Source: Isoetes taiwanensis (taxonomy: Eukaryota; Streptophyta; Lycopodiopsida; Isoetales; Isoetaceae). Taken from it: 64,000 nt of DNA. Within the stretch, counting starts at the first letter, position 1; each line of letters opens with the position of its first letter. The notes under the pieces were generated by a model, which had not been told where the DNA came from, did not search any database, and saw only the letters and a program-made list of their open reading frames with translations. Positions 12,501 to 22,000 of the stretch are shown here, in pieces. The position numbers and the translations under genes were made by a program. The stretch covers positions 20,501,619 through 20,565,618 of the forward strand of contig JAJEKV010000004.1 in NCBI GenBank assembly GCA_021234155.1. Reading direction: 5' to 3'.

Positions 12501-13001
12501 AAGATAAAGAAACTAATGTAATGCCTAATTAAACTGCGCCAGGGGCGTTTTGTCCGAATCAAAATGCTCAGGACACAACTAACTATAAAAATGCAACTTA
12601 AAGAGTTGAATCTTCATCAGAGGACACAACTAACTATAAAAAACACAACTAGCTACTGAATACTGTTCAGCTAAGTATACAAGCTTCAAGCAGCACATAC
12701 AGAATTAAAGTACACATTAAGCATTTGTTTCCATACATTTTTGGGACATATGAACTCAAACATTAGAGGACACATGCTTCTTATTGGATAATAACTTTAC
12801 AGAAAAACATCCTAAAAACCCTAACAAAAAAAGGGACACAGAGATCAATTACAGAACAAAAACAGATCAATTACCTGAGGCGCTTGTTGGATTTGTGCTT
12901 TCTACGTGTTCAGCAGCCTCCAGGCTTTGCATTTGTGCTTTGGACTGTCGCCCACCTCTACCAGCGCCTCGGCCGCGGCTGCCAGATCCTCTAGACGCCA
13001 T
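9586..13001 (-). pseudogene. Unrecognised multi-exon gene of element B
   Basis: Exon 1 is 13001-12875. It starts ATG, encodes an Arg/Gly-rich tail (MASRGSGSRGRGAGRGGR) and ends at a GT donor. The first intron (12874-12299) ends TTTTCACAG, and the frame joins in phase at 12298. The remainder, down to the stop at 9586, is a run of open blocks in different frames: 12298-11964, 11990-11444, 11454-10849, about 10880-10613, about 10670-10431 and 10425-9586. The shift near 11450 is a 10-bp tandem duplication (GCAGGCATCT repeated at 11447-11464); undoing it would join the blocks. The last block has an acidic run (EELEEEEEDEEENEDD, about 10130-10180) and a lysine-rich stretch. I recognise no domain. 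It is probably an accessory protein of the transposon, now decayed. Confidence 0.5.
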
Positions 13002-13395
13002 TGAACTGCAAGTGCGGATAGTATGAGACTGGGATTTTGGTTTAAACTTATATGTATGCGTTCATAATCTTGGCCGTCAGATTTAAAACCGTAAATTCAA
13101 ATTCGCGTCCTTTTAAATTTATACCGCCTTAATTAACCGCCCGTCCCGCTCATTTACAAATTTAAAATTGTGTTTTTCTTTTTAGTGCAATTTCAAGAAC
13201 CATTAATTATTAATTTCAAGAAACGCATATGTGGCAATCTACTACCACCTAATCGGCCACCTACTATCAGAGCGCCCAAGATCATTCCTACTATCAGAGC
13301 GCCCAAGATCATTCCTACTTTCAGAGCGCCCAAGAACAATCTTCTATCAGAGCGCCTACAATCCCATTCGATCGAGCCGCCTTCAATCCCATTCG
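13002..13395. promoter_or_regulatory. Divergent promoter interval with 27-bp tandem repeat
   Basis: Start codons on the minus strand (13001) and plus strand (13396) are 394 bp apart and point away from each other, so this must hold both promoters. About 13258-13352 contains four degenerate copies of a 27-bp unit (CTATCAGAGCGCCCAAGATC), possibly a shared control site. No clear TATA box was assigned. Confidence 0.5.
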
Positions 13396-13742
13396 ATGTC
13401 TGCTGAACTATGGTGAGTGTGATTCCATTCCGAATGCATTCTCTTGTTCTCTATTTTTCGTCCTCTATTTTTTCCAATGAATTCTGGTTCTTTATCAGTG
13501 TCGGAGAAGAATGCTATCTTTTAACAGCAAACTTGAAGCGCCGAGTAGGCTTATGTAAAATCGAAGATCTGAATCCAAATTCAATGTGTCATGGTGTTCC
13601 TCTTGGAAACAGTTTCTGTAAGATTTCCATTATAAACTGCAATTATGAAGATGAGGCTCTTCCAAGAAGACATCCCGGTGGCGATACGGTTGGTGAAAGT
13701 GTGGGCACATTTGTAGCATGGCCAAAAGAACGTCTGAAAAAG
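13396..13742 (+). CDS. DUF8039-like N-terminal exons of an element B gene
   Basis: Exon 1 (13396-13412, MSAEL plus two bases) ends at GTGAGT. Exon 2 (13499-13742) follows TTTATCAG and ends at AAAAAG/GTATGT; together they make 87 codons with no stop. Exon 2 contains CHGVPLG at about residues 31-37, a KISI strand, ALPRRHP and VGESVGTFVAWPKERL at the end. The HG-PLG ... LP ... VG-AVG-FVAWP pattern is the one I recall as DUF8039, found in plant transposon-associated proteins that often also carry a Ulp1 protease. The exon pair is intact, unlike its neighbours. The downstream partner is probably the transposase-like gene from 16270 on, which itself contains a similar VPTIVAWPRDSI strand, but the join is not visible. 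Confidence 0.6.
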
Positions 13743-13808
13743 GTATGTATATTTGGATATTCAAAAAAAAAGAATATATCATATCATCTGCGTGATGTTG
13801 TGAACTTT

Positions 13809-13920
13809 GAATTCTGTGATGGTCTTTAGCCAGTCTTATCAACCCCATGAAACTACACATTAATGAAAATATGTAGTTTCTTGGGGTTGGTCATACTGGC
13901 TGGAGGGCATCACAGGATTC
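13809..13920 (+). ncRNA. MicroRNA-precursor-like hairpin
   Basis: A 52-nt arm (13809-13860, beginning GAATTCTGTGATGG) and a 50-nt arm (13871-13920, ending CACAGGATTC) are reverse complements over nearly their whole length. There are only about four or five true mismatches once G-U pairs are allowed, and a loop of about 10 nt. Arm length, dispersed mismatches and a short loop fit plant miRNA precursors or a recent foldback duplication. It lies just downstream of the DUF8039-like exon, so it would be intronic or in the 3' part of that transcript. Either strand could fold. Confidence 0.5.
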
Positions 13921-14073
13921 AATGTTTTCGACATTGCATATAAAAAAAATAAACTAATGACAGAAAAGTATAGTGCAAAATTGCGCCAGGCGCGAGTTTG
14001 TATTCATATTCCAAAAAAGTTATGTACATTTCTTCTTCTGCAAAAATGCGCCAGGCGCGAATTCTTTCTATCT

Positions 14074-14475
14074 CTACAATATGTCAGACAGGCCCACTTC
14101 ATCTGCCCAATCCCGCAAGAAGTCCCACCTGAACCACCCTGATATGACAGGATCCTCATCTTTCCTGAGGATGTCGAGTCTCCAAACCAGAGTGTTGTAT
14201 CGATCCCTGATACTATAAATCAAATCCTTGTACTTATTTGTTGGCATGAGCCTTACTAAGAGCATGAGGAGTCTGATATGTCCATAGATGCGATGGAAGT
14301 GTACCCATGGCCCCTGATACAGGCTGTCTAATGGATTCTCCAACTCTCTTTGAACGTTTTGAACAGCACACTCAAGTAATATCTTGTACAGGGTCCAGAG
14401 TTGATGGTCGTCCAGGGAACTAGAACCAGCCAGTGTATTTGAACCAGCCAGTGTCCATGCATAAGGAAAATCCAT
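14074..14475 (-). CDS. Unrecognised 133-residue ORF in element B
   Basis: Opens at ATG 14475, just after a TCTCTCGTTCTAG splice-acceptor-like sequence, and runs uninterrupted to a stop at 14074. The protein is rich in Trp, Leu and Arg (WTLYKILLECAVQNVQREL, then HFHRIYGHIRLLMLLVRL, then RWDFLRDWADEVGLSDIL), suggesting a compact helical domain. A short duplication gives AGSNTLAGSSSL near its start. It is flanked on both sides by element B palindromes (14046 and 14517). I do not recognise the family. Its clean frame beside many broken ones suggests it is a real exon. Confidence 0.4.
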   Translation of the reverse strand: MDFPYAWTLAGSNTLAGSSSLDDHQLWTLYKILLECAVQNVQRELENPLDSLYQGPWVHFHRIYGHIRLLMLLVRLMPTNKYKDLIYSIRDRYNTLVWRLDILRKDEDPVISGWFRWDFLRDWADEVGLSDIL

Positions 14476-14649
14476 GGCACTAGAACGAGAGAAAGTAATT
14501 AGCACAGATCTATTTCACACGCGCCTGGCGCGATTTGTATAGAGCCGTATGAAATTGAAATGCCAAACTAAAAACGCGCCTGGCGCGATTTGATTAACCT
14601 AGTGGAAAACGTAACCCAAAAATAGAAATGCGCCAAGCGCGATTTCTCC

Positions 14650-16265
14650 CATTCCAACATATTATTCTAACAAAATGCATAATGCAGAATGCAGAATGCA
14701 GAATTCAAAATATAAAGCCAGTATTAGTTCATTGTTTAGTTCATTGTTTTAGTTCATTATTTAGAGCAGATAGAGGAAGAGCTAGTGAAGATCTATGATC
14801 TATGATATCATAGATCATAGAGCAAGATCATAGAGCAGATATGATCTATGATCATTATTTACTTCATTATTTCAGATCATTAATTAGAACAGATAGAGGA
14901 AGAGCTCGTGAAATAGAATAACTTCATTATTTTAGATCATTAATTAGAACAGATAGAGGAATAGCTAGTGAAATAGAATAAGAGCAGATCATATAGGCAA
15001 GATCACAGAACAAGATCATAGAGCAGGATATTCTGATTCATGTAAATGTAACTGATTAACTGATTAAATTAACTGTGGTAAATATACTGATGCATGTAAA
15101 AGTAAATAACATGCTTTCTGTAAAATAACTAAAAGAATGAGAGATACTAACCTATTTGTGTTCTGTACCCGAGAATTGAGCCTTTGACTTCGAGCCGAAA
15201 CCAAAAGATCAAAAACCAAAGTTGATTTGAGCCTTAAGAAGCCGAGAAAAAGCAATAGCAGCTAGAAGCCGAGAAGCTTTAACACAAAAAACCAAAGTTA
15301 TTCAAAGTCAGAGAGATTGTACAGAGCCGAAAAGCCAAAAAAACCAGAGACATTCTTGCTGTAACATTCTTGTAATATATCCTACAAACCTTGGAGCCGA
15401 AAACACCTTTGAGCCGAAAACCCTAAAGCAGATGATTGTAGAAGCCGAAAAGCTCGAAAATTTGAGTTTAAAGCATATAGAAGCCGAGATTGAGTCGAGA
15501 TTGATGCAGATAGAAGCCACAGAGATTGAACCACAGAAAAAACCACAGAGATTGAAGCGCCGAGAAAAAAGCACAGAGATTGAAGCGCCGAGAAAAACCA
15601 CAGAGATTGTGGAAGCGTAGTTATTAAAGCGCAAAAAAGCGAAAGCGAAAGCCAAAGCCAAAGCCACGAGATTGAAGCTTAAAGTTAAAAAAGCGAAAGC
15701 AGATAGATCGAAAAAAGCGCACTGAGGTCGAAGTTCGAAGAGAGACGTAAATTTGGAAAAAGTTGGAAAGGGATTGTAACCGGAAATAATAATCGCTTTA
15801 AAAATTTTCAGATCAGCGCCATAATAAGCGCCAATTAACATTTATTGCAAGGGTTATATAAGTTATAAGATTTAAGGTTAATAGTTTTAAGGTTTATAAG
15901 TTAAGGTTATTAGTTAAGGTTAATATTTTTAAGTTCATAAATAAAGTTATAAGTTTAAAAATTTATGAATTTGAATTTAGAAGTTTTAAGTTTTAGAAGT
16001 TTTAGGCTAAGGTTATATTTATTGAAGGTTAGAAGTTTTAACCTTAAAACTTCTAACCTTAAAAGTGCTAACCTAAAGCCTTAAAGTTGTTTTTAAGGTT
16101 ACAACATTTAAGGTTATTATAAGTTAATATATTATAGGTTAACTTATTATTATTATAGATTAAGTTATTATAGGTTATTAAGGTTATTATTAAGGTTAAC
16201 TTTCATTTAAGAACATGTTAGGAGATGTTATTTGGATATGCTAACTTACTATAGGTTTTATTCAT
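14650..16265. repeat. Low-complexity spacer: GATCATAGA, GCCGAGAAA and AAGGTTA repeats
   Basis: Three simple-repeat zones follow each other. 14770-15010 repeats AGATCATAGAGCAGAT and ATTAGAACAGATAGAGGAA. 15160-15720 is purine-rich, built from GAGCCGAAAA and AGATTGAAGCGCCGAG units. 15850-16230 is a degenerate AAGGTTA/TTAAGGTT array. The long minus-strand frame at 15308-15841 is antisense to the purine repeat and is not a gene. The region ends with CATTTTAG, a likely splice acceptor for the gene that follows. Confidence 0.55.
16025..16060. repeat. Perfect 17-bp inverted repeat
   Basis: AAGGTTAGAAGTTTTAA at 16025-16041 is followed after CC by its exact complement at 16044-16060. It sits in the AAGGTTA array just upstream of the transposase-like gene. 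Confidence 0.8.
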
Positions 16266-16269
16266 TTTA

Positions 16270-17440
16270 GGTCAATGGCATGCAAAATGCTAAATCCCCC
16301 AAGGCCCCCAATGATGGTGATCAAGGCAAAGAAAAATCCCCAACTAATGAAGATGACAAAGATGATGGGAAAGGAAAGGAAAAGACCAGAAATGAAAAGG
16401 ATGAAGATGACAAAGATGATGGCAAAGGAAAGGAAAAGACCTCAAATGAAAAGGATGATGCCACAGGAAAGGAAATTGTACTTTATACTAGGGTCGATTG
16501 GAAAAACAAAAAGGTCAAGATCCTGCATGCATGCAACAGAGAGGCAGTAGGAGAAGGGATTATTGTTCTAGCAGATCCTATCAATGCAGTGAATGATGAA
16601 AGATTAGGGGAGGACAGGTTAGGTGTGGCAATCTCAAAATTATATGACAATTGGAAGGAAAAGGGTTCAGGCAAACAAGAATGCCTAGCTTGTGTGAAGC
16701 AACTAGAGGTTCCAACTATTGTTGCATGGCCTAGGGACAGTATTCAACTGGAGGGGAACTACACGTTTCCTATAGATGTAGAACCATTGTCAATAATGTT
16801 CACACAGTGTAGCAAGAGGCCACTTCCAACTTTCAAACATTATCCCACCAAAAGATGTAAGTCAGATTATGATTGTTCTCCTCCAAGCCCCGATGCAAAG
16901 GTTAGAGGAAGTGAATGTTGTTGGGCCTCCTGTATTAGAATGTTCACAATAGAAGAGATGGTGGTAGCAAGAGCTACATATCAGGAACATAAGTGTGATA
17001 GCAGGAGGAATTTCATGTACACCATATTTGGCTATGCAATTCAGGATGAAAGATCAAAGAAGAAAAGATTCCCATTGAATGGAAAGTGGATATGTTCAAA
17101 AGCATGGATGGCTATACATGGAATTCCAACCTCTTCTTGGCAATAACCGGCAAAAGAGACATGAAAATGGTAGTAAAATTGCATTGCATGGGAACACTGG
17201 CCTGGTAAGGCCTACCTCAAGAACTATAGCTGCAAAGGAAATATTTGAAAGATATGTGGATTTCAATGCAGAAAACATGCCACATAAGAGTAAGAAGGAT
17301 GAACAGGGGTAGAGTTATTGTTGAAAGAGATTGCCATCCCATTGTACCCAGAAGAGCATATTAGAGGAAATAAATGCATTGCTTCGGGAACTTGGAGTGG
17401 CCTCTATATCCCAGCCCAGTTTTAGTAGGCTATGGAATAG
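16270..17440 (+). pseudogene. Element B transposase-like gene, 5' part (split by chromovirus)
   Basis: After the acceptor CATTTTAG, an open frame runs 16270-17146: a charged Lys/Asp-rich repeat (GKGKEKT twice, about residues 20-55), then VLYTRVDWKNKKVKILHAC, VPTIVAWPRDSI, ECCWASCIRMFTIEEM and KWICSKAWMAIHGIPTSSW. A frameshift near 17145 moves to KIALHGNTGLVRPTS...NAENMPHKSK up to about 17312, and a third block reads LRELGVASISQPSFSRLWN up to the insertion at 17440. These motifs, in this order, match a large uncharacterised family I recall from moss and lycophyte genomes. The 3' part resumes at 29050 in the same frame (LWN to RHFKHVTIATSNNFAKC), so this was one gene before the retrotransposon landed. 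Confidence 0.65.
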
Positions 17441-19083
17441 TGTGACGTTCCAGGGGAATATACGCTATGCATACGTATATTCCTGGACCCGTCACTATAC
17501 AAGTCTATCTTCATAGCCTTGTATACCATAGATTGTGGCACTAGGGGGCGTGACTAAGTTATTCATATAACTTAGCCAACCTTAGGTTAAGACCATTTTC
17601 CACGTGGCCTTAACCTATTGGGCACCCGCCACACGAGACTCACCCGATTGGTGCCACGTGGCATCTTAGGTGGACCTAACTTATATAGGCTGGAACCCTA
17701 ACCCTAGGCCTCTTTCCAGCCCTAGCACCCAGAGACTCATCTACTCGTTCGAAACCCCGTTTCGAGCATCGTTTGCTGTGGCATAGTCTGGTGCAGCAGC
17801 CCCCGCAGGGTAGACTCGTTCTTGGAGCAAGAGCAGCATCACGTGAGTCGAAGACCATGGAGGCACACGGATCTGGAGGGAGAGCATCAGGAGCAGGTAT
17901 GTAGGGTAGTAGTTGTGATAGCTCATTTGGAATTAGCATTCCGGATGTGCTAGTATCTTGTATCTAGAGTAGAGCCATCCTAGAACCCGTATTCAACATC
18001 TTGAACCCTAATCAATGAACCCTAACCATTAGTTAGATTGTATGATTAGGTTAAGATGTTCTTCTTATGATCATTCTTAGGATACGATGATTATGTGATG
18101 TTGGTTGATCATGTTTGCTCCTCTTGTATTGGGAAGGGGGGTAGAGACCTAGGGCCATATGTAGTATGCTCCTAGAGTAGATCCCTTAGTTCCTATTAGA
18201 TGCGGCTGTGCATAGGAGCCCACCAGGCTATTGAGGCTATGATATGACTCAAAGCACCGGATAACGGGCTAGAGGGAAAGTGGAGGGAGGATCCCCGCCG
18301 AGTGGGGGCCGGGGGATCCCATAGTGGGCTAGGCTTATGGTCTGGTCACCGTGTGTGGGCCGAGCATGGGTCCCGACACCCCCAGGGCAATGGTGTTGCC
18401 TCGCCTCGAGAGCTGCAAGTGATAGCTTGGCTCTCGTTTTGGGGGTTGATGGGCACGAATCGCGTGTGTCGCCACGATTCTCTAGCCGCCCACGGCACCT
18501 CTAGACCCCCTGGGAAGGGAGATGCAACCCTTCTGTCTCATCGGACCAGGGAGATGCAACCCGGAGTAGTCCCGATGGGTGATGCCATGGGATTATGCGT
18601 ATCCAGGAAGGCTAGAGTCCTGTCGAGCCCGATCTAGCCCATCCGCAAAGTATGCAAGGAGGGGCGGATGGAGTGGTCAACCCTAGCCATTGTCTTATGC
18701 CAGCCCCGCCATTGTTATGACTCGGTTCCGCTCTATCTTGAGACCTATCCCCGGTCCTACCTCCTTATGAGTCCGGAGCCATGGGTAGGAGCTCTCATGT
18801 TTTATGGTTTATGATTATCCTCTTTGCTCATATGGATATGTGATGGACTACCCTTCGAGGTAGTATGTTGTATTGTCATTGCTAGTTCTGACGTTGTTTA
18901 TGCTTCCGCTGTGATAGGAGCCCATAGGGGAAGGGCGCGCAAGACACCTTCGTGTCCCCTTTCCGCACTACGGGAGTTCCATAGTGCGGGATAGACGGAG
19001 GGCCTGTGCGGTTGTTGAGCCGGACGGGGGATTTCCTGCCGAGTGTACGGCCAGGTGCCGTATGTTTAGCAGGGAGCGTCACA
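17441..19083 (+). repeat. Chromovirus 5' LTR
   Basis: TG...CA bounded and 1643 bp long. Open frames inside it (17676-17939 and 18302-18637) recur in the other LTR or in one copy only and carry no known domain. Differences from the 3' LTR are concentrated at about 18160-18750, where many one-base indels occur; the rest is nearly identical. Confidence 0.9.
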
Positions 19084-19084
19084 A

Positions 19085-19096
19085 TGGTATCAGAGC
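19085..19096 (+). other. Primer binding site, initiator methionine tRNA
   Basis: TGGTATCAGAGC starts two bases after the 5' LTR. This is the complement of the 3' end of plant initiator tRNA-Met, the usual primer for minus-strand synthesis in chromoviruses. Confidence 0.85.
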
Positions 19097-19099
19097 AAT

Positions 19100-22000
19100 G
19101 TTCTTGGTTGACCAAGAGCTAGCACTGACCATATCCCTGAATAGGTAGACTAACTGGCCTAGCTAATGAATGGAATGAGAATTCCAGTCTTGAACCGCGA
19201 AATGTGGGAGAAAATTTTTTTCCCCATTAGTAGGGTCGTAATTAGATTAAGTATAGTCTAAGTGGTAGAAATAAGATAGTCAAAGGAACCTTCTAGTAAA
19301 TTTGAGCTCAAGTTGTTCATGAACCGCACCTTTCAAGCGAAAAAAAATTGAGCGAGAAATCACTCAAAAGAAAGCTTGAAAGAAATCGCGTGAAATGACC
19401 ACTACTTGGCCCAAAAAGAATTAGGAAATTTTGGGAAATAGTTTAAGTGATTAGGGGGAAGTACCTTAATTAATAACCCGTAGTTATAATAAAATTTACT
19501 CTTAAGAAAAAGTAGCTATTAAACCTATAGAAGCACCTCTACTCCTTAGAAGTTCCCAAATAGTAGCTTGAACCTTTCCTTTACCCTTGTAAGGCGAATT
19601 AGAAGCTAATCTCCGAAGCTGCCATAAGAGTGTCCACCGAACGAACAGCCGACGAGATCGACCCAAAGGAGCCGCGAAGATAGAGGCAAGATCGCTCGAA
19701 GAGGCCACCATCAAGGAAGCTAAGTTGTTGGGAGGACCAAACAAGTAGCTAGGAAGGTTGGAAGCTCCAGCTTGCACCGGAACGTCGAAGCACTCACGCG
19801 ATTGGGCGACAAGCAAATTCTTGAGGCCCCGCGACCTAGGTCGACGATCTAACTTGGCCACTCAAGCTCTTCGCATCTAATCGTTTGGCCGAGGAGGAGC
19901 AACGACTTAACAACGCCCGGCTCGGAGGTGAAGGCAAGTAGCAAGAGCAAGCTCTAAGAACGTAAGCAACCCCAACACGAGGAAGTGTAGGTGAGCAAAG
20001 AAGAAGAGGAGCAATCTCGACAATACGAAGCAACCCCAAATGGGCAGAAGAAAGTTAAGCGAGGGGAGCTTAAACAATCAATGCGTAAGAAAAGGAAGGA
20101 AGAGATGCCGGCAAGGAGAGAACAACAACTAGACGAACCGGAGGAGGACGAGCCCGAGGAGGAAAGACCACAACAACAAGAGGAGGGAGCAAGAGGCTAA
20201 AGAAGAAGAGGAGGAGGAGGCCGAAGAACAGACACAGCCTACGCTCGACAACAATATCCAATGCAGTCCAAAGGAGGGCAACATCAGCGAGAAGCTACTT
20301 AAAGCTGAAGCAAGATATGGAGTACGAGAAGAAGAAGGCAAAGATGCAAGATTTATCTCCGCCAATGGATCTCGACAAGGTAGCCCACTGTGGTCGAAAA
20401 GCAAGCCTCCACCACCGGATTCGATTCTCAAGAAAGTCCGCCATGGGCCAAATCCCCAAAGACAAGAGAGTCGCCAAAGATATTTGGCATTGCCAACAAA
20501 TGGGTACCGATCGATGATCCGTAAAAGTCTCTTTCGAAAGTGCCTACATCAAAGGTCTATGCAGGAATTCAAGATGGGCTACGACTACCAAGCCACATCA
20601 ACGACGGTGGGGTCTCGCCAGGAAGCGGCCAAAGCCGAGGAGGCCAAGATATGCACCCTTGATGGTCCGAGCCCTGCAGGAGGCAGTACAGGCGGAGCTG
20701 ATACAACGTTTTGAAGAAGGCAACCTCTGCGCGATCCATACCAAGCAGGCCCAAAGACCTCCACCCGGTGAGGAGAATTTACAAGGAGAAGTCGTGAAGA
20801 GCCCAGTCTACCAAACTATATAAATATAAGTTTTTTTTCCCTGTACATTGTTTTTACTCATTAGAAATAAAATTACTGTAAATTAATTGCTTATAAGATA
20901 TAAAAATGTTCTTGTATAAATTACTTCTAGTAGAATCCTTTGCATCTTATTTAGAATGCTCTTAATTGGCTAAATAGCATAAAATTTTGACATAGAAATA
21001 AAAAAATTGCCTCAAAATCGGCGAACCCATCCGAGTCACTTGATTTAGGGCAAAATTGATCCAAACTTCGTATTAAAAGATGTTAGAATGCTTAGAAATT
21101 GTCTAAAAATGCAGTGTAGCACTTTTAAATTTGTTAAAAATATCTAAAAACAGCAAAAAACGGTCAACTCGGGTCTGACCGCGCGAAAAGCCTCTGCGTT
21201 TGCGACGCAGGCCTCATTTGCGCGCTCTGACCCGATTTGCCTGTATTTGTATTCTTAGATATCCTTTGAACATGGGAAAAAGTTGCTAGTTAGATCAGAA
21301 TTGCCCAATTAGTCGTGTTAGCATCTTCAAATCCCCTAAAACTCTTACCCGAACCCACGGAAGACCCAAATCGGGTCACACCGCGCAAAAGGCATATGCG
21401 TTGGAGACGCAGACCTCATTTGCGCGCTCTGACCCGGTTTCATATGTTTTTGGCCAAAAATTTTGCAAAAATGCATTGAAAGGTTCTTAGTGCACATGCT
21501 AGCCTCTTGCCATGCACTGTAGTGTCTTGTAACACCCCATTCTAGCTTCTCAATCTATTTGAACCTCATCTTAAAAGAATTCCCACAGTAGCGGGAATTG
21601 AACCTCCCACCCACAGGGTTGAACCCCCCCAAACCCCCCCGTGCCAACCACTGAAGGCGGGCATCGTTTATGTTTGAATTACAATCTCTAATTATATTTA
21701 AGCTTTAATAAGTTAAATAATATTAATGGCCAAGCCTTAAACTTAGAACCAAGGTCCTTAAGCGAGATAGCGACATCATCTGCACTCATCATAGCTTAGT
21801 TGTCACTCTTATCTTGCTAAGTGTCTTCTTGTCTGCATACAGGTAGTATAATTAAACTTTTTTCGTAGAAACCCAGCTAGTTGCCAAGGACCTAGAAATT
21901 GTTGTCACACGTTGGTAGTGTACACCAACACACGTTATAGGTGCACTATCATCAAGTGTCTTCAGCCATGCCTTTGTATCATAGATAATTATCTAGGAAT

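Larger units (their letters stand above)
7801..14646. repeat. Twelve scattered GCGCC(A/T)GGCGCG palindromes in element B
   Basis: Quasi-palindromes of the form AAATCGCGCC-TGGCGCGTTTT occur at 7801-7810 (half site), 8091-8113, 9371-9391, 12369-12388, 12431-12450, 12470-12487, 12534-12555, 13981-14000, 14046-14064, 14517-14537, 14574-14592 and 14628-14646. They lie in introns and spacers, mostly as GCGCC/GGCGC arms flanked by A- or T-runs. I saw none outside the element. Multiple short subterminal sites are what transposase-binding arrays look like in other DNA transposons; that role here is inference. Confidence 0.8.

Noticed and set aside
15308-15841. 177-residue minus-strand open frame
   Set aside because: It is antisense to a purine-rich GAGCCGAAA repeat; its composition is repeat-driven and it has no domain.
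17676-17939. Open frames conserved in both chromovirus LTRs
   Set aside because: They recur because the LTRs are duplicates; no motif, and they lie in LTR DNA.
18302-18637. 111-residue frames in the LTRs
   Set aside because: Frames differ between the two LTR copies because of indels, so they are not conserved coding.
20070-20261. Membrane-like minus-strand frames near 20.1 kb
   Set aside because: They are antisense to an acidic, repetitive gag-like stretch; hydrophobicity arises from complementing Glu/Lys codons.
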